Below, in pieces: positions 63,350 through 64,000 of a stretch of 64,000 nt of DNA; position 1 is the stretch's first letter; each line of letters begins with the position of its first letter. A program made the translations under genes and the position numbers. The notes beneath the pieces are model-generated. The model was not told the DNA's origin and made no database searches. It saw nothing but the letters and a program-made list of their open reading frames with translations. The DNA comes from Stereum hirsutum FP-91666 SS1 (taxonomy: Eukaryota > Basidiomycota > Agaricomycetes > Russulales > Stereaceae), in contig NW_006763138.1 of assembly GCF_000264905.1 (NCBI RefSeq), forward strand, positions 1,976,950-2,040,949, read 5' to 3'.

Positions 63350-64000
63350 TTACAACGAGAGTGAAAAGAGCGTAAGCCCGTGAAGTAGGGTACCAAATAG
63401 CAATACGGATCTTGTTGCGGTGGTCGTAGATGTTTGACGGAGCGCTGCGCTAGTGGACTGTGTGGACGTCGCGGCATCCAAAGACACGGTGCTAGATGCC
63501 GAGGTCGACTGAGGACTGCTCGAAGCCGTTACTGTCGCTGCGTTGACTTCACCGAATGCCCCGGACGACGCTGTGATAGTCAGCTCGGTAGTTACGGTTG
63601 TATACGAGCCTGATATCACTGCGTCAGCGGCCGTCGTCTGTGGGGCCACGGTATGACTGCAAGGGAAGTCAGTACAATCAAAGATCAGCGAAACGAGTAA
63701 GTAGCCCAGAAACGAGAAAGAGATACGCACACGGGACTGGACCAATCATCTTGGAAGGCACACGTCTCGCCGAAGAGTGTATCGTTCGCGTAGAGCGAGA
63801 GGTTCTTCATGTAAGCAAGCTGGTTTTGCATGCAATCGGCGGTATATGGAGTGGGGAGCTCTCCGAAATACTGCTGGTAGACTTGGAGCACGCTGACTTG
63901 TGCGAAGTCCTGTCACGCATACGGGCTCGACGTGAGAAAGGAAAAGAAAAACTCAAAGATGTGAGCGCTCCTACCTCAACGTAGTTGCTCTGAGCATAGC
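63350..64000 (-). CDS. C-terminal part of a secreted, probably GPI-anchored protein
   Basis: The gene enters the window from the right and its 5' part is missing. The visible exons read YAQSNYVE, then DFAQVSVLQVYQQYFGELP with CMQNQLAYMKNLSLYANDTLFGETC, then after an intron HTVAPQTTAADAV. The rest is a Ser/Thr/Ala-rich stretch of about 70 residues and a hydrophobic tail (SVLLFGTLLHGLTLFSLSL) ending at the stop at 63350. The Ser/Thr-rich linker plus hydrophobic terminus is typical of GPI-anchored fungal cell-wall proteins. The YAQSNYVEDFA stretch recalls conidiation-specific protein 13-like secreted proteins, but that is a weak impression. The catalytic or binding part lies outside the window. 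Confidence 0.6.

Overview
This window looks like nuclear DNA of an Agaricomycete-type basidiomycete. Genes are split by many short (about 50-80 nt) GT-AG introns. Four cytochrome P450 genes of one family, an AA9 lytic polysaccharide monooxygenase, a basidiomycete-style EF-hand/ZZ-like protein and a large Mutator-like transposon also fit a saprotrophic or wood-associated mushroom-type fungus. One run of Ns (37956-38160) marks an assembly gap.

Layout. 1-6.5 kb is gene-poor and holds a degenerate 31-32 bp minisatellite. 6.5-10.9 kb (minus strand) holds two tandem paralogous genes for secreted, Kex2-type repeat-peptide precursors. Their repeats (consensus LETDGRGGYNKR in gene A, LETDGRSGYNKR in gene B) are each carried on a separate small exon, mostly 42 nt, bounded by phase-1 introns. 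This is the most unusual system in the window. 12.5-20.0 kb holds two apparently intact P450 genes (minus). 21.9-33.1 kb is a third P450 gene of the same family, split by an 8.9 kb Mutator-like element (23691-32591) that left a 9-10 bp target duplication. The element carries one 12-exon gene for a 1,868-residue protein that joins a GCM/WRKY-like zinc motif, a DDE transposase core, a ubiquitin-protease-like Cys/His domain and a PHD finger.

34.7-36.8 kb has a tandem pair of isoprenylcysteine O-methyltransferase-like genes with a MITE-like element between them. 37.3-39.05 kb is a long inverted-repeat (foldback) element around the gap. 41.8-43.9 kb is a protein O-fucosyltransferase-like gene, 47.25-49.57 kb a fourth P450 gene (plus), 50.6-52.2 kb an aldo-keto reductase (minus), 54.2-59.0 kb a large EF-hand/zinc-finger protein (plus), 59.6-61.4 kb an AA9 LPMO (minus). 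The window ends inside a secreted, probably GPI-anchored protein gene (minus).

Working together. The two precursor genes plus four related P450s, an aldo-keto reductase and two methyltransferases lie within about 46 kb, so a peptide or small-molecule biosynthetic neighbourhood is possible. No UstYa (DUF3328)-like oxidase, the usual partner of dikaritin RiPP precursors, was recognised, so this link is inference only. The precursors could equally make unmodified secreted signal peptides.
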